Shown here: in pieces, positions 1-13,152 of the stretch
Layout: each line of letters begins with the position of its first letter
Numbering within the stretch: position 1 is the stretch's first letter
Origin: Chalara sp. BL73
Lineage: Eukaryota > Ascomycota > Leotiomycetes > Helotiales
Reading direction: 5' to 3'
Length of the DNA: 64,000 bases
Assembly: GCA_918026815.1 (NCBI GenBank)
Contig: CAKJVC010000013.1
Location: 516,180 to 580,179 of the forward strand
Notes under the pieces: model-generated
Database searches by the model: none
Told to the model about the DNA's origin: nothing
What the model saw: the letters and a program-made list of their open reading frames with translations, nothing else
Translations under genes and position numbers: made by a program

Positions 1-3000
1 AATGGGATACTATCTTGGTTTTAAGGTTGATCAAGCCTTCTTCAGCTTCGGCAAGAAGTGTTTGGAAAGTAGTAAATTCTTTCAACAAATCTTGTTGCTG
101 TGCAGCCTGCTCAGCACTCAGAGGCTGCTGACGACTGAGAGTGGCTTGATTCGGGTCTTGACGTAGCTGCAAAATCTTTCGTAGATCTTCTTTCTTAGCT
201 TGCAACCTAGCAAGGTCTTTTTGTAGATCGTCGCAGACCTCCAACTTTCGCGAAACTTCTTTGAGAGAACCGTTTGCCAATTCCCGAGATAGATCATTCT
301 CAACCACTGAGGAGAGTTCCTCAACCTCCACTAGGCACCAGTCATCGGGATCCTCAAGTTCCTCCTTACTGCGGAACCCATCCTTTCCCAACTCGGTATG
401 ACCCTTAACGAAGCACTTTAACGTCCGAGCATTGAGCCCAAGTGTGTCAATCATGGAGTTGATATCACGATAAATGGTCTCCACCTGTGCTGGAACACTC
501 TTTGATTTTTCTCTTCCATCTCTGTCGAGATCTAATGTACCCACATGGGCCTCAAACTCTCCTAGAGTTGTGGTTGGCTCTAGCTCGTGGGATATATACT
601 CAAGGCGCTTTTGCTCTTGTTCATAGATGATATTTTGTGCCTCCTCAGCTTCTTTGCGGGCTTTACTGTGGGCTCTGCGTCGTTCTGCAGCATTCTGCTC
701 CTCAATTGTAGGTCTCGAAGGAGCTTGAGCAGCTAGCGGCCCCTTCTGAGCACCGAAGGGGAAAGTGCCTTGGTTTGGTACCGCAGCAACTGGTTTCTGA
801 GAACCGAGGATTTGGGAAGCCATGCCGGGAGCACTTACTGATCGTGATGCATCAGGTCTAGTTAATCTTCTTGGTATGGCGGACCTAATAGGGCTAGGGG
901 ACCGGGGGCTAGTTTGTAAATTCGGAGGAGGAAGTATTGGGGCTGAACGACCAATTTCTCCAAAAAGACTCCTAGGCACAGTAGGCTGGGTAGGTTTCTC
1001 AATCTTTTCAAAAGTGCTTTCAGGACTTAGGTTGAACGAGCTTTGGGTCTTGTTTTCCTCCGATACAGGGCTCAGATCTTGCGCAACGTCTTCGCCACTT
1101 CCTTCTTCATCCTCATCGGCACTCTGATCGCCTGCCTCAGAAGTATCGAACCCCGAATCGTTTCCTCCGTCATCACCTGGACCTCCAGGAACATCTGACG
1201 GTGGAATTATATCAGCTGAGATCGCGGGTTTGGGCTTAGAAGGTAGGAAATCTGGCGGAAGAGGAGCGTCTGTTGCTGTCGAAGAGCCAGAGGTATCTCC
1301 GGCTGTAAAAGCATCTTTGCTGGTCGTATCAGGCGGTAATGGTGCTTCTGGTATGCTCTTGCCCACGCCACTTTCATCCGCATCATGCTTTGGCTCATCC
1401 TTTATCTTTGTCACAGGCGTGGCCGGGGTCTGAGAAATTTTAGGAAGAGGCGTAGCAGGTACTTGTGGTGTAACAGGGGGCTTGGCGAACGGATTTACAG
1501 CCGGAGTAGAGTTAGGCCCAAGGTGTCCAAACGTACTCTGTTTTGAGGCTGGTGTGGAAGTGGAAGGGGTTGAAGGGGTCTCAAATATGCTTGGCGCTTT
1601 GGAGGCTGAACTAGACTTCACGTCGCCGGCAGGCTGTCCGCTTGCTTGACCAAAGCTAAAGCTCGGAGCAGCAAAAGGCTTAGAGGCTGGAGTAGTAGAT
1701 GAGGCTGTACCGAAAAGGCCGCTTGTGGATGGAGCGCTGGTACCGAATGCTGAGAACTTTGATGGTGGTGCTGGTGTTGATTCTGGAGTGGTGGAATCTG
1801 CGGACTTCACGACTTCGGGCTGACTAGGCTGATCATCTGTAGCATCCATATCTGCGTCGTTGGACGCTGGTTGCTCCGTTTCGTCAGCTTCCGCAAGAGC
1901 ATTTCCAAAAGTGTTACCGAATAGAGATGGCCCAGACGATGTAGAGCTCTCATTTGGAGGTGACGTATTATCCTTGAAACTGGATTCGAGAACGAAGCCG
2001 CCCCCGCTGCCAAAGGTTGATGGTTTATCATCGGCTTTGTTAGATGAATTTCCAAAAGTATTGATAGTTGACGTAGTGGTGCTACTAAAGGGATTTGCGG
2101 CTTGTGGTTTGGCAGTAAATATACTCTCTTTCGAGCCTGATGTAGCAGATGCAAATGGATTTGAATTGGAGGCGAACGAGGAAAAGCCTCCCGAAGCTGG
2201 TGCGGCATTCCCTGAGCTACTCGCTTTTGATCCGAAAACTGAGGCACTTTGTCCAATGCCAGAAGGCTGGCCAAATGCGGCAGTTGGCGCAGCAGCAGAG
2301 GTAGCAGAGCCCCATACGGAGGCCTTCTGCGTGGCAAACCCAGAGGATCCAAAGGCTGGTTGACTAGGAGCGCCGAATACAGATGAAGCTGGAGTAGTTG
2401 CCGATCCAAAAGCAGGCGACCCGAAAGCTGGGTTAGCTGGTGCTGTTGTTGATCTAAAAGCTGGAGTGCCAAAAGCTGGAGCACCCGCGTTCGTGGCAGA
2501 AGGTGTAGTCCAAGGCGAGGTACGTTGACCAATGCCTGACGTGGCACCAAATGCTGTACCAGATTGGGCTGAAAAAGCAGAAGGGGCTGGTTGTTGGGGT
2601 GGTGCAGGAGAAGCTTGAGGTGCAATCGCGGGCGCAGCAGTCAAACCTGGATAGATTGCTCCTTGCCGTATGGACTCATTGTACACAAAATACCAGGCAG
2701 CCAATAACCCTTCATTATTTAGAAGCATCACAATTGGCAATGGCGTTTTAGAACTATGCAGTCAGTATTTGCCGAACAAAGCAGGACCACTGTAAAAGAT
2801 GTTGCATGTTATAGGGAAGACTTACTCGACTTCATCACCTTTAATGGGCTCACGAACAATGTCCTTACTTGAAAGGTCAAGCGCAAAGCCAATGGGACTC
2901 GTTACCGCCCATGACTCATTGGAAGGCACTGCAGCTCGCCGCGAATCGTCCAGGAATTCTGTCAATGTAAAAACTCCAGTCGGCGCGCCTGGGGCTAATG

Positions 3001-4209
3001 GAGCCTGAGATCTGGTAAATATGCCCACATCCACTGCCGCTGTCGAGGTAACAACGAGGACATCTTGCAGGTTGAGAAATCCTCGTAAGCGGAGGATAAA
3101 GTAATGGGGTGGAAATCGCTGCATGCCAAATGGGCCTGCCGGGTCTGAGACTTTCGAAAATTCGAAATTGGAAGTCTTATCCTGTCGCTGAACAATATGG
3201 AATTGCGACTCAGGGTTTTCACTAGGGCTGGACGTGTGGGTAACAAGAAACACATTGTTGTCGATCCACGAAATTGCAGTCACTAGATAGATAAGTAAAG
3301 GGACGTATAGAAACAAGTGGTAGACTTACTGTGATGGTTGCTGATGCTAGGAGGAAGAGGAATTTCTGCTTGGACAACACCATTCGGTGTCATTTGAGAA
3401 GCACCTCCATTCCCTAGTCCTGCAACGAGTTGCTTTCCTTTGGCACTCCAAGAAACACAACTAACGTCATCTTTCAAGACCTGTCCATTAGGTCCAGGAA
3501 CAAAGACTCTCTCTTTCAGGTTGGCCATCATCAGCTTCCCATCAGACGTGACCAAGGCCAGGAGCTCTCCTTTCTCTGGGGTTGGATTGGGTACCAGGGC
3601 CCTTAAGGACAGGCCATTTGTCCCCATCTCAAACGCTGACTGTGTAGAGCCTTGCAGCAATGACGTGACAGAATAAACGGCTAGACCACCGCCGGCCTCC
3701 GCAGAGGCTACCAGATATTCTTCATCGCCTGTAAAGGCTAGCTGAGAAACTCTCATGGGCATTGGAATGCTTAGTTCTGGCTGAAATGGCCGTATATTAG
3801 TCTCATCCACCTTATTATCTGTGTCGAAGGCTTTCCGTGCGGACTCTGTTTTTGCTAGGACTATAACATCTGGCCCAACGGCTGCAATGAGTCCTTTGCG
3901 AGAGGCTATACTAAGAAGGGAGGAAGTTGGCGCAGGTAGGTTGTTCTCCGGCCATGGCGTAGGTAGCAAACGAACTTTAGCTTCTCCTTGTATTGCTAGG
4001 AAACTCAAGCCGTCCACTTCAATCTCCTGGAGTGCTGGGCCCATCACAGTGCTCCCACCTGCTCCTCCTGCATTGGTGTTTGTTCCTGTACCGAGGCTTA
4101 GCATTCATATCTTTTACAAATTTAGGCGCTCTTAATAAGCAGGCGAAACCGAATGCATGCATCAAAGAAATAACATACCACCAGAGTTACCGAAGCTACT
4201 AAATGCCAT
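1..4209 (-). CDS. NUP159: Nucleoporin Nup159 (Nup214 family), partial
   Basis: Cytoplasmic-side FG nucleoporin acting in mRNA export. The minus-strand gene starts at ATG 4209 and runs off the left edge, so the C-terminus is missing. Exons I can place: about 4175-4209 (first donor uncertain), 3330-4096, 2826-3282 and <1-2753; the introns between the last three keep frame. The first about 430 residues match the Nup159 N-terminal beta-propeller. Positions about 2660-1500 encode an FG region with many PAFG, VFG and PFA units; an acidic Ser/Pro linker follows, then a charged, heptad-rich coiled coil from about position 730 to the edge, the expected place for the Nup82-binding segment. The gene is divergent from the proteasome gene, with 445 bases between starts. 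I see no frame break. Confidence 0.9.
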
Positions 4210-4654
4210 GACTGTCGCAAGGTACCCGGCTTTGTTTGGTGGCTATGAGATAGTTCTGCGCATTTAGCTGATTTGTGCTTGTCGAATCCTGGATCCGAGC
4301 AGGCTACGTCTTAACATAAAGGAAGGTGAACGGAAAATCAATTCTGGCAGGTGCTGGAGTTGGAGTTGCCTAGAATAATTGCTGGTTGAAGCTCACTTGA
4401 AGCTCGCGCCTAGCTACGCAGCCGCCAAAAAGTTGTGCTCTTTGTCACGTGATCGCGAGGGCAACGCGTTTGGAGCTGCCTTGTCACTTTACCACCTAAG
4501 CTGAGAGCTACCTATCCTACAGCTACGAATATCATCATCCACGACACATCGGCGTCTCGGGCACAGTGCAACACCACCTCGCGACTTCTTGATCGATACT
4601 CATCGCAGCATCCATATATTTGATTTGAATTGGTAGCTCCGCGAGCTTGTCAAC
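4210..4654. promoter_or_regulatory. Shared divergent promoter, Nup159 / Pup1
   Basis: This 445-base gap lies between two divergent start codons. It holds an E-box-like CACGTGA at about 4446 and, on the minus strand at 4488-4496, GGTGGTAAA, one base from the yeast proteasome control element GGTGGCAAA. The second match could be chance in a gap of this size. I see no TATA box close to either start. Confidence 0.4.
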
Positions 4655-5643
4655 ATGCCTGGATTCGACTTCTCCAACCACACTCGCAATGCAGCGCTAC
4701 ATGCAAGAGGTGTTCCATTGCCCAAGGCTACAAGCACTGGTACCACAATTGTTGGATGCATATTCGAAGGAGGTGTTGTGGTAAGTGTACAGAGAGATAT
4801 TTAGGGAGAGCGATTTTTGGGTGTTTGTAGTCCGCGACATTTAAACAAGCTTTCAATTTAAGGCAACTGCTAACATTCGTTCTTTAGATTGCTGCAGATA
4901 CAAGAGCAACGTCTGGACCAATAGTGGCGGATAAGGTATGTCCCTCACGACGATCCTTACACGGGCAAGGCTAACAAATGGTCATTTAGAACTGCGAGAA
5001 GCTTCATTATATTGCGCCTCAGATCTGGTGTGCTGGAGCTGGAACAGCTGCGGACACCGAATTCACTACCTCCCTCATTTCCTCACAACTCGAACTGCAC
5101 TCCCTATCTACCGGCCGCAAGCCTCGTGTTGTCACATGCATGACTATGCTCAAGCAGCACCTCTTCCGCTACCAAGGACATATCGGAGCTTATTTAGTTG
5201 TTGCAGGAGTTGATCCTACAGGTGTTGGGCTATTCACCGTCCATGCACATGGCAGCACGGATAAGCTTCCTTATGTCACCATGGGCAGTGGTTCCCTCGC
5301 AGCAATGTCCGTTTTCGAAACAGAATGGAAGTCGAAGATGACGCAAGAAGAAGCTGTTACACTCGCTTCTAATGCCATCCAAGCTGGTATTTTCAACGAT
5401 CTGGGCTCCGGTTCAAATGTGGATGTGGCTATCATCACGAAAGACAAGACGACACTGAAGCGAGGATATGTCAAGCCAAACGAGCGAAGCAAGAAGCAGA
5501 AGAGCTACATCTTCAAGAGAGGCACAACTGCCGTACTGAATGAGAAGATCATTACAAGAGAGGAGATTTCCAAATATGTAACGGTTCATGAATTGGAGGG
5601 TGATGAGACGGCGTTGGGCGAAAAAATGGATCTGGATGTATAG
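4655..5643 (+). CDS. PUP1: 20S proteasome subunit beta-2 (Pup1)
   Basis: Catalytic, trypsin-like subunit of the 20S proteasome. Three exons (4655-4780, 4888-4935, 4990-5643) join in frame to 275 residues. The propeptide ends at Gly29 in the sequence TSTG-TTIVG, so the mature N-terminal nucleophile is Thr30. The usual beta-type residues follow: the DTRAT segment (Asp17 of the mature chain) in the 48-base second exon and the EKL lysine (Lys33) at the start of exon 3. The C-terminal arm that clasps the neighbouring beta-3 subunit is present ([13 protein letters not shown] region). Both introns have GTAAGT or GTATGT donors and TTTAG acceptors. Length and motif order are standard for the family. 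Confidence 0.95.
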
Positions 5644-6072
5644 ATAAAGATCTTAGGTGTATAACAATTACCAAGGTGCAATTGGCTTCACTGTATCATC
5701 AGCACTTTAAGAATGCAATTCAGATTACAATGGGGATCGGCGGATTTTGCATTGGTTTTATTTTTTATTTTTTATTAGTTATATGCCCATGAGGATGGTT
5801 AAGTGTCATCTCAGCTTCCCACCTATTTAGTACACTCTCTCAACAAACTGCGACAGCATTGACACTGCCCCGAGAGCTCCATCAACAAAGATGAACATTT
5901 ATATCTTATGCATTGACTTGAATTATAGACTCTTCATGTTCAGCGCCTTCTCGACACTTAAACTTAATTCTCATCGAGAGAACAATACGTCAAGGAACTA
6001 CTCTCACAAACCGAAGAGATTTTAGTATAAGAGGTAAAAACACATGGCACGTTCGACGCACCCCAAACCTCC
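5644..6072. other. Convergent 3' intergenic region
   Basis: This is the gap between the 3' ends of the convergent Pup1 and calpain genes. It contains a T-rich tract at about 5757-5780, suited to 3'-end formation. I see no other gene or repeat. Confidence 0.5.
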
Positions 6073-9000
6073 CTACATCGTCGCCCCAGCAGGTTTGCCA
6101 TCCACCGTCAGCGTAGTCGCCTCCGCGGCATCAGTAGCTTTGACCAAGGTAATCGTCACCTCGGGATCGCGGGAGTAGACACGCAGCCCCAAAACACACA
6201 CCGCATTCCACTTCTGTGCATTATCACCTTCGTCATCTGACTTTTCCTCCTCGCTGTCAGATTCGTCTTCGTCCTCATCTGCTTGGTCCTCGTCCTCCTT
6301 CGAGGCCTCCTCAACAGGCTCTGACCTTTTAGGCTCTTCCTTCTCTGGAGCTGGAGCCGGCGCGTCTTTAAGCCCTTCTGCCTTAGGTGCGCTAGACTCG
6401 TCCTTCTTTGCCTCATCAGAAGGCTTGGCAGAGGTGGCCGAAGCACTTTCAGGTTGAGCCTCGACAGCTGGCTTTTGTGTCTCCTCGGCTGGCTTATCGA
6501 CAGGCTTTGAGGCTTCACTCTCTCCTTCTTTAGTCTTAGCCTTGGACTCATCGCTCACAGGAGGATCCTTTTTATCGTCCGATTTCGCCTCGGTACTCTT
6601 TTCCTCAGACTTCTTCTGATCCGTCTTTACAATTTCTTTCATAGCGTCCGCGGCCTTTTCCATAGCCTGAGCAGCCTTAGTTATGGCCTTCTTCTTTTTA
6701 GCCTTCCGCTTTGCCTTCTTCTCCTCGCGTTTCTTTTTCTCTTCAGCTCTTTTCTTTTCCACCAAGTCATCTTCATCCTGGACACCTCCCTTGCTATGTG
6801 CCAAGTCGTACTGCATACCGACTTGTCGAAGCTTCTGCGGATTCTTATCGGCATATTCCTTGACGATTTCTTCAACAGGGCTCGTGCCTGTGTTACGTGA
6901 TGCTGTAATCTTGGGTAGAACCTCATAGTTCCCTGGTTCGAGATCTATCTCACAGGATACTGAGCGATTCTCCCATTTGTGAATTGGCCGCACTCGGCAG
7001 ATGTGTTCACCACTGGCTGCACCAACATTCTGCAGAAGGAAATGCAGCTCGAAGTGGTATCTAAGCATTGCAAGTCAGCATGGTAGATATTCAAGTGGGG
7101 GTTTGCGCTCAGAGACTTACTCTCCCTCGAAGCCTTTGAAGAAGCGGTCATCAAGCTATAAATATCAGCACCAAAGTACTCAGGATATATTGTTATTTTG
7201 CTTACTTGTGTCAAAACAATAACGATGAGGCCAGCCTTCTTGACTTCTATCTGGAACTTAGTTTGCAAATATCCAGTGATCCAAGATACATCTGCACTAG
7301 TCCACTGCTGCACAACGGTCCACTTTTCATCGAAGAGGCGTGTGCGATGAATGAACATGAAGGTCTCTAGCATATCTTTGTAGGACATCCAGAATACACC
7401 ATCGTCGCCAAATGTATGACCGATCTTCTTAAGCCAGTATGGAGTCCACTCGCGAGAGCCATCTGACCACGGCCCATTCCACTCGCCGAGTCCATCCCAC
7501 GAGCGTTCACCCCATGGATTTCTATCATCTCATTAGTTCTTGGCTTCTAAAGTTAGAGCAGAGTGACTGTTATTACCGAATTTGCACCAGCCGTACTTTC
7601 TTCCCATCTTCGTCTACCTCCTCACGGCTTTGGAGAATACTATATGCATGGCCGAGCGCAAGACCGCTCTTCTGTCTATCCCAGCCTGTACCCATGGCTG
7701 CAAGAGCAAAGACGAATTCGCCATCTGAATTAGCGAGCTCTTTCCATAACTTGTCCTTGCTCAGCACACGATTTGAAACAATTGTTGATGTGACACCACC
7801 AGTCATGTCTTCAACGCCCCTGCAAAATGTATCAGCAATCACTTCACCTGAAGCCCCTCTGATTTTTGAACTTGATAGAAGTGATGTATTGACTTACTCG
7901 CCTGGCCAACCTCCAGATATCGCCTCATAATCTGCAATATCCGCATCAGCATACTCCTAATAGAATCGAATTTTCAACTTCTCGATATGATCGAAAATTA
8001 CTCACCGCCGTGCGCCTTGGCATAGGCTTTCTCCAGAATGGGAAGCCAGGTCTCATTCGGATCCTCGCAACGAGCGAAGTATAATGCCTCGGAGCCGGTC
8101 TGGTGCCGCTCCCGGTGTTTCCTTGCTCGCCTTCCTGTTGCGTCGTAAACATCGCCATAGTAATCGAAGTCCGTTACTCGAAGATACAAATTGTCATCCA
8201 CTACGACTGAAATCCACTACAGAAAGAACCATTAGCCAATACCTTTCACCATACTGAGCGAAGAAGCCGGTCCCTTGGCCAAGATGCGTAATTGCCTACC
8301 TCTCCATCTCTCTGGAAGACAAATCCATAAACACCGCACTCTTCATCACGGGCCACACAGACTTTCTCCATGAGATCCTTCCGATGCGCAATCGTCGCAA
8401 CGGCAGCTAGCCACCAACAATCGCCATTAGCCCCCTGCTTGATATCTGAGCTTGAGTATCCCCCAACCGTAAACTGCGGACTCTCAAAGATCCAATCGAC
8501 TCGATGCTTCGAGCCCGGCGAGTACCACTCTCCAAACGACACCCCGCCCCTAAAATCATCATCATCGCCATCAGCACCAATAAACTTGCCCAAAGCATTA
8601 ACATCCACGGGCACCGTACCGCCGCTCCCAAGCATATTGCTCTGGGCAAGCGTATCAAGGCTGGCCTTCACATCCCAGGCACTGACGCTGGGGCGGGATT
8701 CCGCATTATCAGCGATGCCGAATCCGCCTCTGACCAGGCCGTTGAGGCAGTTGTTGTTCTCGTCACGCTCAATATCGAAATCTGGATCGGTGAACTTTTC
8801 GTTGGTGCGGTTGCACTCTCGCACGATGCGCTTGACTTGCTCGCGGCACTCTTTAGCGGCCGCCTCATAGCTTTCGGCGGCGTTGCGAGCGGATCGCGCG
8901 CCTTTAGGGTGTATCTCTGGGAGGATGGCCGAGTAGAGACTACGCGGGAAGATGGATGTGACTTTGCCGGGGTGCTACCATATATGAGCGAGGACAAACA

Positions 9001-9147
9001 ACTACAAATAATGTCCATTATGTACTGTACCTTTGTATGAAATTTATCCCAGAAGTCGGACAAGATCTCCTGAGGGGTTTTCTTGCCGGTTTTCTTTGCT
9101 TTGGACGCATCTGGGATCAATGGGGGAGGATCACCAAAGACTTCCAT
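6073..9147 (-). CDS. Calpain-like cysteine protease
   Basis: Papain-fold calcium-protease family (C2). Eight exons, complement of 6073-7060, 7121-7155, 7206-7521, 7577-7819, 7898-7931, 8006-8216, 8300-8974 and 9031-9147, join in frame to 872 residues; every junction has GT-AG ends and two exons are only 34-35 bases. The catalytic triad is visible: Cys near residue 225 in GDCWWLAAV, His in LGHAYSI and Asn in RNPWGERSW. A C2-like beta region follows (IEVKKAGLIVIVL; YHFELHFLLQNV). After it comes about 230 residues of low-complexity Lys/Glu/Ala-rich sequence that becomes strongly acidic, then a short conserved C-terminus. It is not PalB: the N-terminal MIT domain is absent. Substrate unknown; cytosolic by lack of a signal peptide. 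Confidence 0.88.
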
Positions 9148-10252
9148 TTTCGCAATTTTGATATATGTACACGATCTAGCAGGGATTGTTCCTCTTTGGA
9201 TACCACGTACGCACTGGGTATGATATTCTCACAGTATAAAGGGAAGGAAACAGCGTAACAACATCGCAACCTGAACGGCGCCAGCTTATACTTATAGTAA
9301 CGCCACGCCATAACAGACAGCAAGCTTCCGAATCTGTGACGCTGCGGCAACAAATTATATGCGCGCCCCCAATGGCATGGGTCGTTCTACGCGGTGTCTG
9401 CCAGATGCCAATAAGCGCCCGGTATGGCTCCCAGCCGCACGCACTGTACACCCAGGATATCGTCAGCATGAAGTAGGATCATTTAAAGCCCAAGCCAGAA
9501 TTGCTCAGACGTTATCCCCGCAGCAAGCAGGTTTTGGGGGCTAGAAAATGCACATTGAGCGTAAGATTCCAATTTGGGAAAGGTGCCGTGTTGGTACCGT
9601 GCGCAGGCGGTACATGGCCAAGAAGAGCTCGAAACGCTCTGCAAGCTTTTACCAGAACTTGCATTGCTCTCGGTGCCACATATGGAAAGCCTAGTCTAGA
9701 AACATAGCATCTTCTTTACTATGTTTTATACTTGGCTGCCCTTTGATGCAATTCACGTGACTTCTTGCTTGTGAGTGTCAAGCAACATTGGTTACACGAA
9801 GATTGATACCTAACGAGGGTGTAACAGGGGCTTCGGTTAAACACAATGCTAAGAGGCCATCAGATATTCCGGATCTTCTCTTTAAGCAGACTTCTCAACC
9901 AAAAATTCTTGAGCCTTCCTACCTAATTTCCCTCTCTCTTTATGCAGCTTCTGCCACACAAGCACCACCCTTGGTAGCTGGAGTTGGGATCGACGTTCGG
10001 CGATAGTTCGTCTAAACAAAGGATAATAGGGCCAAATTCAGAGACATGAGAACAGGGGAAATTAATATCATGATGTTGGGAGAATCCGACCACTTTTGGA
10101 ATAGTGAAATCATTAATTATTTGAGGAGCTATCTGCCAGGTATCATGCGTCCTATAACCCTAACAGCCTTCCCTATGTATACACAAGAAGGGATTCATAA
10201 AGAAATCGCGTTCCAGCCGACATAATAACAGACAAAAGAAATGAATAGATTG
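9148..10252. other. Intergenic, upstream of calpain gene
   Basis: About 1.1 kb between the calpain start and the stop of the Src1-like gene. The short ORFs here have no recognisable domains, lack splice continuity and look random. I found no tRNA or repeat. Confidence 0.5.
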
Positions 10253-12486
10253 CTAATAAATCGGACGACTCTCCTCCCATCGAGGACCATTGTCCATGCC
10301 ACTCACAGGACTCGAGTTCTCATCATAAGCGCCCCAACTGACCCGTCCGCTCTTTCGTCGTCGAACTCTACTCTCGCCATCTTCTAAGGCGCCGATCCAC
10401 TCCCAGGCACGGCTGATCTCGCCGTTACGCGACTCGCGTTGTGACGAGCGCACATTGGCGTTCATTTCGACGATATTGCGAACTTTTGACCATATGGCCT
10501 CGCGTTTCTTGATTGAATGTTCATCGCGTAGAACGTCGTCTCTAAGCTGCCCAATAGAGATCCAATTCTCGGGGAATGTTTCTTTATCCTGAGCGTGCAG
10601 CGAGGCTTGAGTAGCGAGACGATCGAGGGTCGATGAAACGAGGTGAGGAATAGCAGATTGAGTTTTTTGGTGCGAAAGGAAGGCGAAGCGAGCGTAAAAT
10701 ATTGCAGTAAGGAAGAGCATTATGCTAGCAATTTGGAGTCGATGTCGTTCCAGAGAGAGTCGGAAGGATCTTCGGATGGCGCAGGTGAGTGGGAGGCGGG
10801 CGAGGGAGTTGGAGCTGAGGAATGAGTGGAGTCTATTGAGGGGACAAGGAACCTGGTTAGTGCTATGCGTCAGATATGTATTATTTTATTAAGGAAGGAA
10901 ATGGTAATATAATATGGAAGATACTGTTTAATGGAAATATGACGGGCTTACCCGTCAGCTCGACTCTCAACTTCGTCTCTACCTTCGATCTCCCCGATGG
11001 CAGCACTCCAGAGCTCTTCAAACTCTAACTCTGACATACCCTTTCTCCTCTTCCTGCTCATCTCTTTCTTTAAGTTGTCGGCGTCAATCTCAACCGTTGG
11101 CTCAGGGACGCCCTTTTCATCAATCAGGTCGCCACACTCAAACTTGGCTCTTCGTTCCCGCAATTCCTCAACTGCTCGATCTGCCACCGCTTTGACTCTG
11201 CGTACCTTCTCTCCATCCGGTTCACAAGTAGGTGTAAAGGGAACCAGACCGCCAAGAGAAAGAGGATGCTGCTGCAGGATGAAGTCTGTTTCGCATTGAG
11301 TTTGCAGGTTCTCAGAGCAATAGGCATGCTGAGGACAAGGTTCGCATTGAGGCTCAGCCAAAATCCTGACCCAGTCTGGAACCTCAACGTTTGCAGGAAT
11401 GACCTGTTTAGCATCTCTACCGACGCCACAATATCCCACTGCAAATTTCTCTTGTCGGTACCATGTGGCATAGCCTCCCAACAGGGTAAGTAACACGACA
11501 GATATAGGGCCTTTGCCAATACCTCCATTTTGGCGTCTGCGTCTGCGTGGTGATATTGCTGTCAAGCTCTTCGAGGCTCGATCACGTACTAGTTCCAGCT
11601 GTGCCTCCGGAGTGAACTCCTCCGTTGGCTCTATGCTTTCAATTGGCTCCTCAAAGCCAGCATAATTTAGCTGACTAACAGGTATCTCTGCCTTGAATTT
11701 TGAAGATGTCGGAGGATGGATGTCTTGCTCTTCCTTTGGCAAGTGAGCAGTGGTGCGCCTTCCAGGTGTCGCCGTAATGCTCTTCCGCTTATCCTTGGTC
11801 CTGCTCACGCTTCTTCTTGCACGCTCACCGCTTGAAATTTCATTTGCAGGAGAGCTACCGCTTTGAAATGGATTGTCATAAGTGAAGTTGCTCTCCCTGC
11901 GGTTCTCTTTCCGTGAAACCCCTAGTCCATCGTCGTCCGAATCTTCCTTCTTGATTCTGGGTGCCGCGACAGGCGTTGGGGCAGTAGGCGCCTCGCTCTT
12001 CCTCGTCTTTCGCACAGTCCTCCGAAGGTCATCTGCACCATCTGTATCCGAAGCCCTCGCATGCTTGCTAGGACGCGGCGTCTTCTTCGTAGGACTCCTG
12101 CTCCGCACGGCAGAAGAAGCATCCGATTCGCTCTCCTCAGTTTTCACTCGTGCAGACGCCTTTCTCGTAGATCTCTGTCGTGGCGTCGGAGGTGGGGGCA
12201 TCTGCTCCTCTTCAGAATCATTTGCAGTGGTAGTGGTGGTGCTATCCTGAGATGATTCTGCATCAACAATACCTCTGCTTGTTCTTTTCGCCCGAGCACG
12301 GGCAGCGAGAATCTTACGTGCTTGTGGAACTACGTTTGCTTCGAATATCTCAATGAGCTGGGGTTTCTTTGCGCCGGAAGGATATGGGACATTATGTGAG
12401 ACGAGAATCGAGCGAATGCGTGGGACAGTGAGTGAGGAGGGGTCGAAACCCGGCTGGAGGTATTCAACGCTCTCAGTGTCTGACAT
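10253..12486 (-). CDS. SRC1: Inner nuclear membrane protein Src1/Heh1 (LEM-MAN1 type)
   Basis: Integral inner-nuclear-membrane protein linking chromatin to the envelope. Two exons (10952-12486 and 10253-10832) join through a 119-base intron to 704 residues. Residues about 10-50 form the HeH/LEM-like helix-extension-helix (LTVPRIRSILVSHNVPYPSG). A long basic, Ser/Pro-rich nucleoplasmic segment carries KKTPRPSKHAR-like signals. The first membrane span is ISVVLLTLLGGYATWY, followed by a lumenal region with paired cysteines (PQCEPCPQHAYC), a second span (IASIMLFLTAIFYARFAF) just after the splice junction, and the MAN1/Src1 C-terminal winged-helix domain ending at 10253. ATG 12486 was chosen because the HeH domain starts just after it; the open frame upstream is probably leader. 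Family identification is firm. Confidence 0.88.
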
Positions 12487-13152
12487 GATTGCGTCCTCTG
12501 TCAAAAATCCGGCAGTGCTATTTCCACGATGCGCAATCCAAGATATATGTCTTTGAATGCGCCGGCTTGAGTGGTCTGGATGGTAGTGGTGAAGTTGGCA
12601 GGAGTTTGCTACCTGTTTGGCGAGACAAAGCTTCCAGGCTCGATGACGTATAAATTGAACTCTAGTCAGCAGACTTTGTTGGAATGCAATAAAGCAAGCT
12701 CCAGTCTCTGAAGCACACAAAGCTCGACGACTCTTTAAAAGTGAGTATCGCGAGAGAAACCACTCTACAAATAAACACTCCACTTTGTGTAGAAAGAACA
12801 GATAAAATAATAAATGCGGAGATTCTGGTTGTTAAGGGCAACCTTAGGGTGGATGGATGCCAAGAGTTAAATAAGCGGGCAAGAAAGTCACGCGCCACAT
12901 GTGGCGTTAAGATAGCTGCAAGGCTAACTGTGATTAAGTCCCTCGGCTTAATAGATGGTAGCAGTTTTGACTTTGTTTTATATCACAGGCAAATTCTTAA
13001 TCACATTGATGAACATTGGAAAGTAGTTTTATTTTTTCAAGACTTTTTTTTGTATCATTTAGGTGTTTTCTGGCCGCTAAACTGAATAAGGAAGTTCCCA
13101 AACGCCAATGCCATTTCCTATCCAATGATGTTTTCCTCGATTCTAGGATACT
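12487..13152. other. Intergenic between Src1 promoter and Hsp20 3' end
   Basis: About 670 bases holding the Src1 upstream region and the 3' flank of the heat-shock gene. It has A/T tracts near 13020-13060. No gene is supported. Confidence 0.45.

Noticed and set aside
1860..2363. 167-codon plus-strand ORF
   Set aside because: Antisense shadow of the Nup159 FG region, composition only mirrors the repeat.
1807..2625. 272-codon minus-strand ORF rich in Leu, Pro and His inside the Nup159 gene
   Set aside because: It is an out-of-frame reading of the FG-repeat exon; the correct frame runs from 2753 to the left edge with FG units.
9788..10006. 72-codon ORF upstream of the calpain gene
   Set aside because: No domain, no splice continuity, no composition signal.
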